Positions 1-5,716 of a DNA stretch of 25,272 bases are shown here, one piece after another (the stretch's first letter is position 1; each line of letters opens with the position of its first letter). The stretch comes from a virus, in IMG/VR virus record IMGVR_UViG_3300023198_001155, positions 1-25,272 of that record. One strand, 5' to 3'. The position numbers and the translations under genes are program-made. Below the pieces are notes generated by a model. The model was not told where the DNA came from and did no database searches. It worked only from the letters and a program-made list of their open reading frames with translations.

Positions 1-2
1 TT

Positions 3-107
3 TGCACTGATTTTGATGAGGACTGTGATGATGTTCCGGATAAGTTGGTATGTCAGTGTTGGCAACCTTCTACTGGGTTTTGTCCATTTTTAACTAATAT
101 GAATTGA
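3..107 (+). CDS. C-terminal end of a Cys-rich protein (5' truncated)
   Basis: An open frame enters from the left edge and stops with TGA at 105-107, one base before the next ATG at 109, the same tight spacing seen at most gene junctions here. The visible 34 residues are acidic at first (DFDEDCDDVPDK) and then carry several cysteines (C..C, CQCW, FCPF), which could bind a metal. The start lies outside the window and no family can be named. A competing frame (1-93) is hydrophobic and less gene-like. Function unknown. Confidence 0.45.
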   Translation, partial: CTDFDEDCDDVPDKLVCQCWQPSTGFCPFLTNMN

Positions 108-108
108 T

Positions 109-375
109 ATGGGAGGATGGTTTTTTGTTGCAGTATTTTTCATGGCTCTGACTGGAGCTCTTTGGAGTCTCAATGATAGGAAGCGTAAAACTATCAGAGG
201 GCTGGCTGAAATAATTGCTCGGTTGCATAAAGAGAATGAGGAAGTTGATAAGCAGAATATGATTCGCAAAGGGACGGATCCTTATGATGGCAAAGATCCG
301 GATCGAAATAAAAATATAGGCTCTACGGAGCTGGCCGGTAGCATAACGGAAATGCCGGGGAATGTAAAGGATTAA
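109..375 (+). CDS. Small membrane-anchored protein with coiled coil
   Basis: An 88-residue protein. Residues 3-20 (GWFFVAVFFMALTGALW) form one hydrophobic segment, probably an inner-membrane anchor, followed by a basic stretch (NDRKRKT) and a charged helix rich in K, E and R (about residues 28-52) that looks like a short coiled coil. The rest is polar and probably disordered. The topology resembles small phage membrane proteins such as inner spanins or superinfection-related proteins, but no family signature is visible and the lysis genes lie more than 22 kb away. It starts one base after the previous stop. Function unknown; the membrane segment is the only firm statement. Confidence 0.6.
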   Translation: MGGWFFVAVFFMALTGALWSLNDRKRKTIRGLAEIIARLHKENEEVDKQNMIRKGTDPYDGKDPDRNKNIGSTELAGSITEMPGNVKD

Positions 376-383
376 TGCACCAT

Positions 384-455
384 GGGGCGGAGATCCCGGT
401 TCTCCGCTGGTGTAGCAAGCTGGGTATCTCCGGTTCGAGTCCGGAGCTGGCTCCT
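384..455 (+). ncRNA. tRNA-like element (degenerate or unusual tRNA)
   Basis: This 90-base intergenic gap contains a textbook T-arm: stem TCCGG (429-433), loop TTCGAGT (434-440), stem CCGGA (441-445), extendable to six pairs. With standard tRNA spacing, the variable region is 424-428. A D-arm can be drawn as GGAG (389-392) with CTCC (402-405) and a loop starting with A and holding GG (398-399). The anticodon arm would be 407-423, with T at position 33 and anticodon AGC, but three of its five pairs are G-U. The acceptor stem does not close properly: only GGGGC (384-388) with GCTCC (450-454) pairs, out of register. No CCA is encoded. An alternative fold pairs 388-394 with 426-432. It may be a decayed tRNA, a tRNA mimic or an attachment-site remnant. 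The T-arm is clear; the rest is uncertain. Confidence 0.4.
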
Positions 456-465
456 AAAAAAAAAG

Positions 466-1062
466 ATGATAAGACTGAATCACTGTATTAAGCTTGATAC
501 TCCCGAAGAGGTCACTGAGGATTCCCGGGGATGTAAGTGTTACCAGAAAGAGATAATGTTCTTGTATAACTTTGAATTCTATCAGGTGGAGTGCTGCCGT
601 GGATGGTTTAACTATATGCTTCCGCGTGGTGGGTTGCATGAGATACTCAACATGGCTTTGATAAGTGAGGGCATGGAATATCCATATATCCAGGAAGGTT
701 ATGCTTGGCATCATCGTGGCACCAAACATTTCTGGGAGACTTGTACGACAAAGCCTTCTCATACCATCCATGCTATCCCGGTAATTGATATTATAGAAAA
801 TACGGACAAGTTTCTTTATAGCCGGTTCCAATCGTATGACCGCATAATCAGAACCGGGTTCAATGCGAAGATCAGGACAAAGGCATATGATCTTCACAGC
901 TGGAATCTACATAAACTTGACGAGCTTATCTGTCCGAGATTTCTAAAGAAGGACATTAGCCAGCAAATTGAAATATTAGTTAAAGAACTCCGAAAAACCA
1001 TTAGGGATGTCAACAGCAAAGGATCTGAGAAAAACCCTGTATCAGTCGATTCAGGATCTTAA
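466..1062 (+). CDS. Hypothetical protein (198 aa)
   Basis: I chose the ATG at 466 (MIRLNHCIKL), just after an A tract. The frame extends upstream to an ATG at 382, but that extension is a translation of the tRNA-like element and has no protein character. The protein is rich in aromatic residues, His and Cys (CKCYQKE, VECCRGWFNY, YAWHHRGTKHFWETC), which could bind a metal, and ends in a basic helical segment. I do not recognise a family. Its last 56 bases overlap the next gene in another frame, longer than other overlaps in the window. It belongs to the small accessory genes upstream of the structural cluster. Confidence 0.6.
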   Translation: MIRLNHCIKLDTPEEVTEDSRGCKCYQKEIMFLYNFEFYQVECCRGWFNYMLPRGGLHEILNMALISEGMEYPYIQEGYAWHHRGTKHFWETCTTKPSHTIHAIPVIDIIENTDKFLYSRFQSYDRIIRTGFNAKIRTKAYDLHSWNLHKLDELICPRFLKKDISQQIEILVKELRKTIRDVNSKGSEKNPVSVDSGS

Positions 1063-1294
1063 AGAAGGAACAATTGATGTAGCCAAGGCCAAGCAGATAG
1101 CTTCGACGGCTCAGACCATTATTAATTTGGGCAAGGTAGAACTCGAGTTTTTGAAACTTGCAGGAAGAAAGGATTCACCGTTCTTCCCTGCACTGGGAAC
1201 CGGTGAGGAGAAAGAAGAGCCTGAGCCGGAAACCATAGATCAGACATTGCAGGAAATTGAGGAGCGCAATAAAGAGCCATATAAAACTGGATGA
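1007..1294 (+). CDS. Small helical phage protein of unknown function
   Basis: A 95-residue protein starting MSTAKDLRKTLYQSIQDLKEG. The first 50 residues look like a two-helix unit with the pattern DLKEGTIDVAKAKQIASTAQTIINLGKVELEFLK split by a short turn. This resembles small proteins common in phage accessory regions that carry a xLxxGxIdxxxAxxIAxxAqxii signature; I recall this as a general pattern and cannot name the family. The C-terminal third is acidic and low-complexity (EEKEEPEPETIDQTLQEIEERN). It overlaps the end of the preceding gene by 56 bases. It may be a regulator or DNA-metabolism accessory protein, but nothing visible decides this. Confidence 0.65.
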   Translation: MSTAKDLRKTLYQSIQDLKEGTIDVAKAKQIASTAQTIINLGKVELEFLKLAGRKDSPFFPALGTGEEKEEPEPETIDQTLQEIEERNKEPYKTG

Positions 1295-1365
1295 TGACTC
1301 CGCACACGACATATCCGGTACAACCGAATGATAAATCTTTTTTTAAATCTAAATTTAATATTATT

Positions 1366-1884
1366 ATGAAAAGACACATTGGAGTAAAACTGATTGATGC
1401 CCGGGAAATGACCCGGCAGGACTATTGTGATTACAGAAATTGGCCGTTACCTGATGATGAAAATGGTCTTGACAAAGGGTTTCTGGTTGAGTACCTTGAT
1501 GGCGGTAAGCCAAATGATGATCGTCACAAAGGATATATCAGCTGGACACCTGTAGAGGTATTCATTAATGCCTACCGTCCGACAGACGGGTTGAACTTTG
1601 GACTGGCTATTGAAGCCCTGAAGATGGGCAAGAAGGTTGCTCGGGCTGGTTGGAACGGCAAGGATATGTTCTTGTTTCTCTTGACTGCAGGTACTATTCC
1701 GAAATCAGCTATTCATGACGGTGCTTTAGCATCTGTTGTTGATCAGGTTTCTGGAGATACTTTTGAGGCTTTAGCTACGATCCGGATGTGGACAGTCAAT
1801 GCTCAGGGGCGCAAAGCAGTTCTTACTGGCTGGCTGGCCTCACAGACAGATATGCTTTCGGACGATTGGTTTATTGTAGAGTGA
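1366..1884 (+). CDS. tad2: Tad2 (DUF2829) anti-Thoeris domain protein with an extra N-terminal domain
   Basis: A 172-residue protein in two parts. Residues 1-71 match a small domain often seen in phages (MKRHIGVKLI at the start, GYISWTPVEVF near the end). Residues 76-172 carry the DUF2829 pattern: LNFGLAIEALKMGKKVARAG with WNGKDMF just after it, then GWLASQTDML and DDWFIVE. DUF2829 proteins include Tad2, known to bind and sequester the cyclic-ADP-ribose-type signal made by the Thoeris TIR protein, so the NADase effector is not activated. Trp96, Trp156 and Asp162 fall in the conserved blocks. I take ATG 1366 as the start because it opens the conserved N-terminus and has an A/T-rich leader; an in-frame ATG at 1291 adds 25 unlikely residues. 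Activity is inferred from family membership. Confidence 0.8.
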   Translation: MKRHIGVKLIDAREMTRQDYCDYRNWPLPDDENGLDKGFLVEYLDGGKPNDDRHKGYISWTPVEVFINAYRPTDGLNFGLAIEALKMGKKVARAGWNGKDMFLFLLTAGTIPKSAIHDGALASVVDQVSGDTFEALATIRMWTVNAQGRKAVLTGWLASQTDMLSDDWFIVE

Positions 1885-2135
1885 TGGAAACAGAAACGAA
1901 TTATCTAAAAGATTTTATTGTCACATGGGTATGTGGCAATGAAACAATGCAGGAAGGCTTTACCAAACAGGGTCTTGACAAATATGATGGAATTACTTAT
2001 GTAGCCAAGATTCTTCAGTGCTATGAAGAGTTTAATGAAAAAGAACCATTGGAGAGACGCAGATTTGTCACACTGATCGAAGCCGTTACCCGGGAAACTC
2101 TCTGGGAAAAAGAAACGTTAAAAGACGATGACTGA
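1884..2135 (+). CDS. Hypothetical protein (83 aa)
   Basis: The start ATG overlaps the previous stop by one base (TGATG at 1882-1886), so the frame upstream of it is shadow. The protein is acidic and mostly helical: METETNYLKDFIVTWVCGN, a central YVAKILQCYEEFNEKEPLERRRFV segment, and a charged tail ending KETLKDDD. It has no membrane segment or signal peptide, and I do not recognise a family. Its coupling to the Tad2 gene on one side and the next small gene on the other suggests expression as one early accessory operon. Confidence 0.6.
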   Translation: METETNYLKDFIVTWVCGNETMQEGFTKQGLDKYDGITYVAKILQCYEEFNEKEPLERRRFVTLIEAVTRETLWEKETLKDDD

Positions 2136-2407
2136 TGGGAATAAAGGTAGCTGGCTACTCGTTGGAAAAACCTGGATATACAGCTCATGTCTCTTTGTTG
2201 AGGTATGAGCTTAAACTCCGGATTACAGCTCCTGGGATCCATGTAAGTTTGGCAGATATTTATCATTCCTTTTATAGTATCTTCCAGGATCCTCAGTGGG
2301 GGAGTGACCTTACTGAAATTGAATTTCCACTTGAAATCGATCATGAACGAAATACAATAGAAGTAAAATCGCCTTGGATATTTAGTTTACATTCATTTAA
2401 GAAATGA
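2135..2407 (+). CDS. Hypothetical protein (90 aa)
   Basis: The start again overlaps the upstream stop by one base (TGATG at 2133-2137). The predicted protein alternates hydrophobic and polar residues in short strands (YTAHVSLLRYELKLRITAPG, ITEIEFPLEIDHERNTIEVK-like segments), suggesting a small beta-rich fold. It contains no recognised motif. It overlaps the following gene by four bases (ATGA at 2404-2407). Function unknown; its place between the Tad2 gene and the winged-helix gene suggests an accessory role only. Confidence 0.6.
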   Translation: MGIKVAGYSLEKPGYTAHVSLLRYELKLRITAPGIHVSLADIYHSFYSIFQDPQWGSDLTEIEFPLEIDHERNTIEVKSPWIFSLHSFKK

Positions 2408-2814
2408 TAACTAATTTCGAACATATTACCTTCGAGCTGACCGATTATGAGATCGAGTATATACTGCCATTTGTCGTTTCGGAACTGGAAGGCCGGTTCG
2501 GTAAATCGGCAGCGATCTCGAATAAAAGTCTCGTTGCCAGGTGCCCGACGAAAACATCAGGCCCCCGTATCCGAAAGGTCATACATGAACTCCGGGTCAA
2601 AGGGATCCTTACGAACCTGCTCGCAAATTCATCTGGTTACTATCGAAGCAATAATTCCAGTGAAGTTGATACTTACATCAAGAGCTGTATGGAAAGGGTC
2701 CGGTCAATCAGGGAGATTGTTTACTCCTTAGAATCACAGAAGCATGGGCAAAGGAATCTAAATGAATCAACAATATCCGGATCATTATCTGATGCACTCA
2801 TAGAAATTTCATAA
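2404..2814 (+). CDS. Winged-helix-like DNA-binding protein
   Basis: A 136-residue protein. Residues from about 38 to 82 read as a helix-turn-helix with a wing: ISNKSLVARCPT, then a recognition-type helix GPRIRKVIHELRVKGIL, then a turn and SSGYYRSNN ending in a beta hairpin, followed by a basic helix (YIKSCMERVRSIREIV). This order (GxxIRKxIxxLRxxGxL, then SSGYY) is typical of small winged-helix proteins in Bacteroidota phages. It may be a transcription regulator or a replication accessory protein. It is the last gene of the first cluster; a 45-base gap with a candidate promoter follows. DNA binding is inferred from the pattern. Confidence 0.65.
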   Translation: MITNFEHITFELTDYEIEYILPFVVSELEGRFGKSAAISNKSLVARCPTKTSGPRIRKVIHELRVKGILTNLLANSSGYYRSNNSSEVDTYIKSCMERVRSIREIVYSLESQKHGQRNLNESTISGSLSDALIEIS

Positions 2815-2824
2815 ATTAGTCTTG

Positions 2825-2854
2825 TTGATCAATAATTCTTAAACTTTAAATTTG
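2825..2854 (+). promoter_or_regulatory. Candidate Bacteroidota-type promoter
   Basis: TAAATTTG at 2847-2854 matches the Bacteroidota -7 element TAnnTTTG. A TTG at 2825-2827 lies 19 bases upstream, the expected distance for the -33 TTTG element, which it matches only in part. The inferred transcription start falls at or next to the ATG at 2860, so the transcript could be leaderless. This is a motif match only. Confidence 0.35.
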
Positions 2855-2859
2855 TACAA

Positions 2860-3225
2860 ATGGAAGATGAATCTAAGAACACAGAAGCTGCTGACCAGGG
2901 TGAAGGTCAGGGTGAAGGAACTGGAGCTGCTGGCGAAGGTCAGGGTGATGGTGGAACTGGTGAAGGTGAAGCTGGTGACGGTGGAACCGGAGCCGAGAAT
3001 ACTGAAAATGCAGGTGATGGTGTCAATGAAGGCGACGGATCTGCTGACAACGATCCCACTGTAGAGAAACTGGAGACAGAACTCGGTGTGGTCCAAGATC
3101 AGGTCGAAGAACTGAATGAGATCGTCAGGAAGAAAGATGTTCACATCACAAACCTGAAAGCTCAGATTAAGAACCTAAAAGCAGGCGGTGCGAGTGACAG
3201 TGGCGGGAAGATGCAAAGACATTAA
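2860..3225 (+). CDS. Acidic Gly/Glu-rich protein with C-terminal coiled coil
   Basis: A 121-residue protein. Residues about 14-65 are low-complexity repeats of Gly, Glu, Asp, Ala and Thr (GEGQGEG, GDGGTGEGEAGDGG) and must be disordered. Residues about 67-110 (VEKLETELGVVQDQVEEL onward) form a heptad-like coiled coil, followed by a short Gly/Ser-rich tail. The composition closely resembles the N-terminal half of the scaffold protein encoded at 10174. It may be a small scaffold or assembly partner, or an unrelated linker protein. A strong terminator follows the stop, so it appears to be transcribed alone or as the end of a unit. Confidence 0.65.
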   Translation: MEDESKNTEAADQGEGQGEGTGAAGEGQGDGGTGEGEAGDGGTGAENTENAGDGVNEGDGSADNDPTVEKLETELGVVQDQVEELNEIVRKKDVHITNLKAQIKNLKAGGASDSGGKMQRH

Positions 3226-3228
3226 CGG

Positions 3229-3267
3229 TTCCCGGTAGGCTTAGTGTAGTTTACCGGGAATTTTTTT
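3229..3267 (+). terminator. Rho-independent terminator
   Basis: A 9-bp perfect stem, TTCCCGGTA (3229-3237) with TACCGGGAA (3252-3260), has a 14-base loop and is followed by seven T (3261-3267). It begins 3 bases after the stop of the acidic coiled-coil gene. Confidence 0.85.
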
Positions 3268-3283
3268 ACTTTTGAGTAACATT
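3267..3283 (+). promoter_or_regulatory. Candidate promoter -7 element
   Basis: TACTTTTG (3267-3274) fits TAnnTTTG and lies directly after the terminator T tract, 35 bases before the next ATG. The same element with nearly the same following bases (GAnTAACATT-like) occurs before the portal gene at 7904. No clear -33 TTTG is visible at the right distance, since that position is inside the terminator hairpin. Confidence 0.35.
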
Positions 3284-3309
3284 TTGTTATACATAAATAT
3301 TTTATTCTT

Positions 3310-4338
3310 ATGAAAATCTTGAAATTTAAACTGATCAGCAATGGTCGTGACGGCATTACAGTAGATGCTACTGAAACAATCAATACCGGAAAATGGAAGG
3401 TTTCTGATCATGTTCAAAGAACCAGAAAGATGCCTATTTCCGATGAACTCACCGATCTTATCCAACGACTAAAGTATTACTATCTCAATCTCACCGGTCA
3501 CTGGATCTCTCCTTATTCAAATTTTTATGATGATGTGAATAAGAAACTCTTACCTGTCCCGTCAGAATCTCCAAAGCCTGCACACATGACGGTTAAAGAT
3601 ATCTGGAGTAAAACGCTTGTTACTGGCGCCAGGATCGAAAAAGACGGATTTCTTATTACCGGAACCGTTGAATCCGTAGAAGGGAAGAAAGTTGGAATTA
3701 CTACAGCAACGATTACTGAAAGTGATGATATTGGATTCTACGCAGATTGCCTGGCTGTACTTCATGATATTGCAGAAGGTATAAGTGAATACTTCAGTTC
3801 CCATGAAATCAGTATCGATCAGGCTAAACGACTCCTTCCGGAAGAAGCAAAAACCATGACCGCGGATGAACTGATCGAAGAGGCAATGAAAAGATTCATT
3901 GATGATGATTACTTTGTTATGAAAGGCATAAAACAAGACGAAAAGGCTGAACTCAATACAGGCACTGGTAGTATTGACAGCAAGGATAAACCGGAAGCCG
4001 AAACAGTCAAGGAAGAAAAAACTGTCACTCAGGATCAAAAGAATAAAGACATCAAGGCTCATGTTGAAGGAAATAAAGGTGAACAGGAAGGTTCTTTTGT
4101 AGGATCTGCTGAAGGAACTCCGATAGATCCTACCAAGCAAACGGCAAAAGCCAAAGAACCATTTGGTAAACCTGCTGCAAATATTCCAGCAGATGTGAGT
4201 GGCAATGTAGCTACCAAGGCTGAGGAAGGTGCAGCAAATGAAAGCCAGGGTGATATGAGTGGCCTGGAGCATTCCGAAAATATGGGAATTGTAGAAGATG
4301 AAAATCAGAACAATACCCAGAAAGAAGATGACTGGTAA
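3310..4338 (+). CDS. Phage protein with acidic -DDW tail, next to a nuclease (possible ssDNA-binding or recombination partner)
   Basis: A 342-residue protein. The first half is folded: a beta-rich opening (MKILKFKLISNGRDGITVDA) and a second unit around residues 100-155 (VTGARIEKDGFLITGTVESV, then a helix ending near EGISEYF). Residues from about 210 on are disordered, rich in E, K, T, G and N, and end in EDDW. The two-part N-terminal layout reminds me of a widespread phage family of unknown function found near nucleases; this is from memory and weak. An acidic tail ending in an aromatic residue resembles the partner-binding tip of bacterial SSB. Its stop overlaps the nuclease start by one base, implying co-production. 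Start: ATG 3310 behind an A/T-rich leader. Confidence 0.6.
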   Translation: MKILKFKLISNGRDGITVDATETINTGKWKVSDHVQRTRKMPISDELTDLIQRLKYYYLNLTGHWISPYSNFYDDVNKKLLPVPSESPKPAHMTVKDIWSKTLVTGARIEKDGFLITGTVESVEGKKVGITTATITESDDIGFYADCLAVLHDIAEGISEYFSSHEISIDQAKRLLPEEAKTMTADELIEEAMKRFIDDDYFVMKGIKQDEKAELNTGTGSIDSKDKPEAETVKEEKTVTQDQKNKDIKAHVEGNKGEQEGSFVGSAEGTPIDPTKQTAKAKEPFGKPAANIPADVSGNVATKAEEGAANESQGDMSGLEHSENMGIVEDENQNNTQKEDDW

Positions 4339-5186
4339 TGGGTGGCCCTATATTTAATCAAGACAATCGGATCAAATTTGAACCCGAGTCACATACTTAT
4401 TGGGATGGTGATACCCAGCTTAAAAGTGTGACTCGGCTTCTCAACTCAATTACAGAGCCTTTCGACAGCAAGAAAATATCCGGTTATATGGCTAAGAGTG
4501 AAGCCAACAAAACCGGAGAGGATCCTAATGTGATTCAGATGCGTACCCTTGAGGAGTGGGAAGTGAAACGCAAGAGTGCTGAGGATCGGGGAAATTTCAT
4601 TCACGATAACCTTGAATCCTATGTAGTCAAAGGCAAGTATAGCCCCAAGCTCCAGGAAGTAGTTCAGCAGATAGCTCCTCTGGTAAAAGAAGGCTACCGA
4701 ACATATCCCGAAGCTCTACTCTATTCGATAGAACATCAAACTGCAGGACTCACTGACCTGGCTATCCAGCGGCAGAAAACTCATAATTCTGTATATGACT
4801 TCTGGGATTATAAAACTAATGAAGCCAAAGGGATTCAGTATGACAGCATGAATAGGAAGAAAGATCCTACCAAGCATTACAATCGATACTTCATGTCTCC
4901 TCTGGCCCATCTTGAAGACTGCAATTACAATCGGTATGCACTTCAGCTCAGTTGTTATGCATTCATGGCTATGCACTCCTGGGGAATACGAGTGGGCAGA
5001 CTTGGGATCCTGTATGTAGATCTGAAGATGATAGTCCATAAGATCCCGGTACCATTCATGGCACTGGAAGCTGAGAAAGTCTTAAATTTGAGCAAGGAAC
5101 TGAAAGAACTTCCGAAAGAAGGTCCGGCTTTCCCTGCTGGGTCACATAATACTTTTGTTCCAACTGGTAATGATAATGACTGGTAA
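4338..5186 (+). CDS. PD-(D/E)XK nuclease of RecB/Cas4 type
   Basis: A 282-residue protein with the ordered signature of this family. An N-terminal strand region FEPESHTYWDGDTQLKSVT leads to GNFIH (Gly85-His89), the GxxxH motif; then PEALLYS (about 124-130), GLTD (Asp140), DYKT (Asp157, Lys159) and QLSCY (Gln203, Tyr207). Asp140, Asp157 and Lys159 are the expected metal and catalytic residues, so the enzyme appears intact. Such nucleases process DNA ends in phage recombination or replication. It is coupled by a one-base overlap to the gene before it and to the terminase candidate after it. The C-terminus ends GNDNDW, echoing the tail of its upstream neighbour. The exact substrate (single or double strand, 5' or 3' end) cannot be read from sequence. 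Confidence 0.85.
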   Translation: MGGPIFNQDNRIKFEPESHTYWDGDTQLKSVTRLLNSITEPFDSKKISGYMAKSEANKTGEDPNVIQMRTLEEWEVKRKSAEDRGNFIHDNLESYVVKGKYSPKLQEVVQQIAPLVKEGYRTYPEALLYSIEHQTAGLTDLAIQRQKTHNSVYDFWDYKTNEAKGIQYDSMNRKKDPTKHYNRYFMSPLAHLEDCNYNRYALQLSCYAFMAMHSWGIRVGRLGILYVDLKMIVHKIPVPFMALEAEKVLNLSKELKELPKEGPAFPAGSHNTFVPTGNDNDW

Positions 5187-5188
5187 TG
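5163..5188 (+). repeat. Direct repeat ACTGGTAATG at a stop/start junction
   Basis: The 10-mer ACTGGTAATG occurs at 5163-5172 and again at 5179-5188, the second copy spanning the stop TAA and start ATG of adjacent genes. The same sequence with a preceding G also spans the junctions at 4330-4340 and 23712-23722. Confidence 0.6.
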
Positions 5189-5716
5189 TCAGTATTCAAA
5201 GTAGATAAGAATTTTGAGGTCATTCTAAACCGGGAAGCTGTAAAACTTGTTCCGGAACTGGCGAATGTCACTCAGCAACAGCTCAGATATATAATTTTGG
5301 TCGTGGACTATGTTGATGGTCCCTTCCGTAAAAAACCACCAGATGAACGAAAACTCCTTGCAAGGCGTCAGGTGTATGGAGACTCGAAGAAGATTACGGA
5401 GCCTGACAGCCTCCGAATCAAGATGGAAGCATATAAATCGCTTGTCTTCGATATTAGACGAGAAACAATTGATGTCTTTACACAGAAGGTAACTGCTTTG
5501 CAGAAAGAAGTCATCCAGCCGGAAATCACATTCACCCGCATGAAGGAAATTGATCAGTCGATCAGTTTCATGCAGGATCGGATAACAAGTATCAACCATG
5601 AACTTGATATTGAAGAAGGAGAGGAAATAGAATTAAAAGGCCAGAAGAAATTGTCCTACGTTGAGATCTGGCAGAAAAACCAGAAAGCATACAGAGAGTA
5701 CCAAAGTCATGAATAA
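5186..5716 (+). CDS. Candidate small terminase subunit
   Basis: A 176-residue, highly charged, mostly helical protein immediately upstream of the large terminase and overlapping its start by one base (TAATG at 5714-5718). Residues about 75-165 look like long helices that could oligomerise (LRIKMEAYKSLVFDIRRETI, then QSISFMQDRITSINHELDIEE, ending VEIWQKNQKAYREYQ). I see no clear helix-turn-helix at the N-terminus. The assignment as TerS, the DNA-recognition subunit that helps TerL start packaging, rests on position and size; the sequence itself is not diagnostic. It could instead be a structural or chaperone-like protein. Confidence 0.5.
   Translation: MSVFKVDKNFEVILNREAVKLVPELANVTQQQLRYIILVVDYVDGPFRKKPPDERKLLARRQVYGDSKKITEPDSLRIKMEAYKSLVFDIRRETIDVFTQKVTALQKEVIQPEITFTRMKEIDQSISFMQDRITSINHELDIEEGEEIELKGQKKLSYVEIWQKNQKAYREYQSHE

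Noticed and set aside
382-465. In-frame extension of the 198-aa protein to an ATG at 382
   Set aside because: The added residues translate the tRNA-like element and are not protein-like; ATG 466 follows an A-rich leader.
1291-1365. Upstream ATG for the Tad2-domain protein
   Set aside because: It adds 25 residues encoded by an A/T-rich leader; the conserved family start is MKRHIG at 1366.
3562-4272. Minus-strand frame of 236 codons
   Set aside because: Phe/Ser/Cys-rich shadow of the plus-strand gene at 3310, with no start context and no neighbours on that strand.
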